Below, in pieces: positions 62,642 to 64,000 of a stretch of 64,000 nucleotides of DNA. Under the pieces are notes generated by a model, which ran no database searches, was not told where the DNA came from, and saw only the letters and a program-made list of their open reading frames with translations. Source of the stretch: Echiichthys vipera (taxonomy: Eukaryota; Chordata; Actinopteri; Perciformes; Trachinidae); contig OY829655.1 in the NCBI GenBank assembly GCA_963691815.1, forward strand, positions 15,735,151-15,799,150, given 5' to 3'. How positions within the stretch are numbered: the first letter of the stretch is position 1; the number at the start of each line of letters is the position of its first letter. The position numbers and the translations under genes were made by a program.

Positions 62642-63896
62642 ATGGCTGAGTTGAATTTGGGGAAGGGGCTGACAGCAGGGAAAGTGGCCAGCAACGTTCA
62701 GAAAAAACTAACAAGAGCTCAAGAAAAGGTAAGAGCTGCTCATTAACGTGTCTTGATGTGCGGGAGAATTATCATTCAGGCCTACGAGCCGCGGAGCAGC
62801 GGTGCCGCATCCTCTACCAAAGCGCAGTGTCGCATCACGACACCATAATGTTAAGGGCAGGGATGCTGTGTTTGGGGATGGGATATCCACTTAAAACACA
62901 TCGTTCCTGGAGTCAATGTCATACAGCGGGCACGTGCATATTGCAGCGAGGTATTCTGTAAGCCTACCCATAATATAGCCCATGACTGATGTGTTTCTGT
63001 CCTTTTAAATCACTATCTATGTGTCTTGATGAATATTTGTCACACAAATTGTGACTACTTAGGTACTCTCTTGGATTTTGTTAACACTATGATGATAATT
63101 ATTACCCATGTTGCAATATGCATATGATACTTATGAGGCCTAGTCTATGCGTCCATGCACCTGCGCGCTGTGCTCTGAAATAATGACAGGGGGCGCTATT
63201 TGTCCATCATTTAATGCATCATGTACCTTAGGGTTAAAGAGAGACAGTTAGAGAGAAAACAGATAATGGTGCCCCTGTCAACGTGTCTGAATGTCACTAT
63301 ATTTACAACATGTATATGGGTTTCTTTGGAAACAGTGTACATAATGTCTACATGCATCTATGTATGATATTCTGTTAATTTGACTTATCATTAGATAAAC
63401 AATTTCTTTTTAAAGCCCCTATATTATGATTATTTTCAGGTTCTTACTCGAAATTAACATGTTTAGATGCTTAAATGTTCAAAAATACTTCATTCTCATA
63501 CTACTACTACATACTTCTACTACTATTCTCTTATACCTGCAGTCACCCTCTGTCTGAAATACTCAATTTTAACGCCTGTCTCTTTAAGACCCCCTGACAA
63601 ATAAATCATATTAAATCTAAAGAAAGTAAGGGATCAAGATAAAAATAAAATAAAATGAATTTTCACATGGGCCATGTCTTTTAGGGAACATGTCCAGTCC
63701 TCCGTACTAAAATAGATATATAATAATAATAATAAGAATCCAATGCTAACCCTAACCTTGGTATTGTCCCTCATGTTATTTAATACTTCAATATACACAT
63801 GTGTTTGACTGACAGGTTCTTCAGAAGCTTGGCAAAGCAGATGAGACCAAAGATGTTGCTTTTGAAGAGGAAGTGATCAACTTCAACAAACAATAT
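62642..63896 (+). CDS. bin1: Amphiphysin-family BAR protein (bin1-like), 5' part only
   Basis: Exon 1 is 62642-62728 (ATG, 29 codons, donor GTAAGA) and encodes MAELNLGKGLTAGKVASNVQ then KKLTRAQEK. Exon 2 is 63816-63896 (81 nt, donor GTGAGT) and encodes VLQKLGKADETKD, VAFEEEVINFNKQY. The first part matches the amphipathic H0 helix of BIN1 (TAGKIASNVQKKLTRAQEK in human), and 81 nt is the expected exon 2 length. BIN1 senses and bends membranes through its BAR domain and acts in T-tubule formation and endocytosis. The end of exon 2 (VAFEEEVINFNKQY) departs from the usual EQFEQCVQNFNKQL, so this may be a diverged paralogue. BIN1 is favoured over amphiphysin, which lacks the TAGK segment. The rest of the gene is beyond the window. 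Confidence 0.85.
62729..63815 (+). other. bin1-like intron 1
   Basis: 1.1-kb intron holding copy 3 of the TTAA-flanked MITE-like family. Confidence 0.85.
63410..63596. mobile_element. TTAA-flanked MITE-like element, copy 3 (partial)
   Basis: Starts TTAAAGCCCCTATATTATGA and shares GGTTCTTACT, ACATGTTTAGATGCTT, CACCCTCTGTCTGAAA and GCCTGTCTCTTTAA with copies 1 and 2. It breaks off after about 190 bp. Confidence 0.7.
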
Positions 63897-64000
63897 GTGA
63901 GTACAGTTCAGCGAGAGGCACCATGTTGTAAACATGTATGCATGTCACTTTCATCAGAAATGTATCCTCTGCATGAACCTTGCAATCTTTGCATTTGCTC

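Overview
This window is vertebrate nuclear DNA, almost certainly from a teleost, most likely a percomorph-type fish. It has small spliced exons with GT-AG introns, very long (CA)n microsatellites, tRNA-derived SINE fragments, Tc1-like and TTAA-flanked DNA transposons, and fish interspersed repeats. Proteins are closest to vertebrate families recalled from memory; no database search was run. No prokaryotic, CRISPR, phage or plasmid system is present.

Four protein-coding genes are supported. (1) 2584-6307, minus: the first two coding exons of ptprn (IA-2), running off the left edge, with a TATA-type promoter near 6695. (2) 15360-23290, plus: a complete desmin gene (des) with promoter, ten constitutive coding exons giving 475 aa, a candidate extra 39-nt exon and several poly(A) signals. 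(3) 27644-41057, minus: complete tmem198 coding region (six coding exons, 394 aa), with a probable non-coding first exon near 60.3-60.6 kb that makes the 5' intron about 19 kb. (4) 62642-63896, plus: the first two coding exons of an amphiphysin-family BAR gene (bin1-like), running off the right edge. des and tmem198 converge tail to tail; tmem198 and bin1 diverge from a CpG-richer region at 60.2-62.6 kb. ptprn, des and tmem198 also lie close together on human 2q35, so the block is partly conserved synteny; I see no gene between ptprn and des or between des and tmem198.

The rest is intronic or intergenic sequence rich in repeats: a degenerate Tc1-like element with IR/DR ends (0.87-1.85 kb), three copies of a TTAA-flanked MITE-like family, two ~0.7-kb foldback elements (28.3-29.0 kb and 51.7-52.4 kb), a nested insertion with near-perfect 8-bp target duplications (54.4-55.5 kb), an LTR-like remnant (37.6-37.9 kb), LINE fragments, and about 20 simple-sequence tracts of up to ~200 bp.

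The observations most worth checking are in des: the canonical 221-bp rod-end exon is split 111+110 by a short extra intron, and a 39-nt in-frame exon-like segment with good splice sites sits in the tail region, 94 bp downstream of a 171-bp CA repeat. Also notable are a His8 run in the tmem198 tail and a MEF2/E-box cluster about 4 kb upstream of des.
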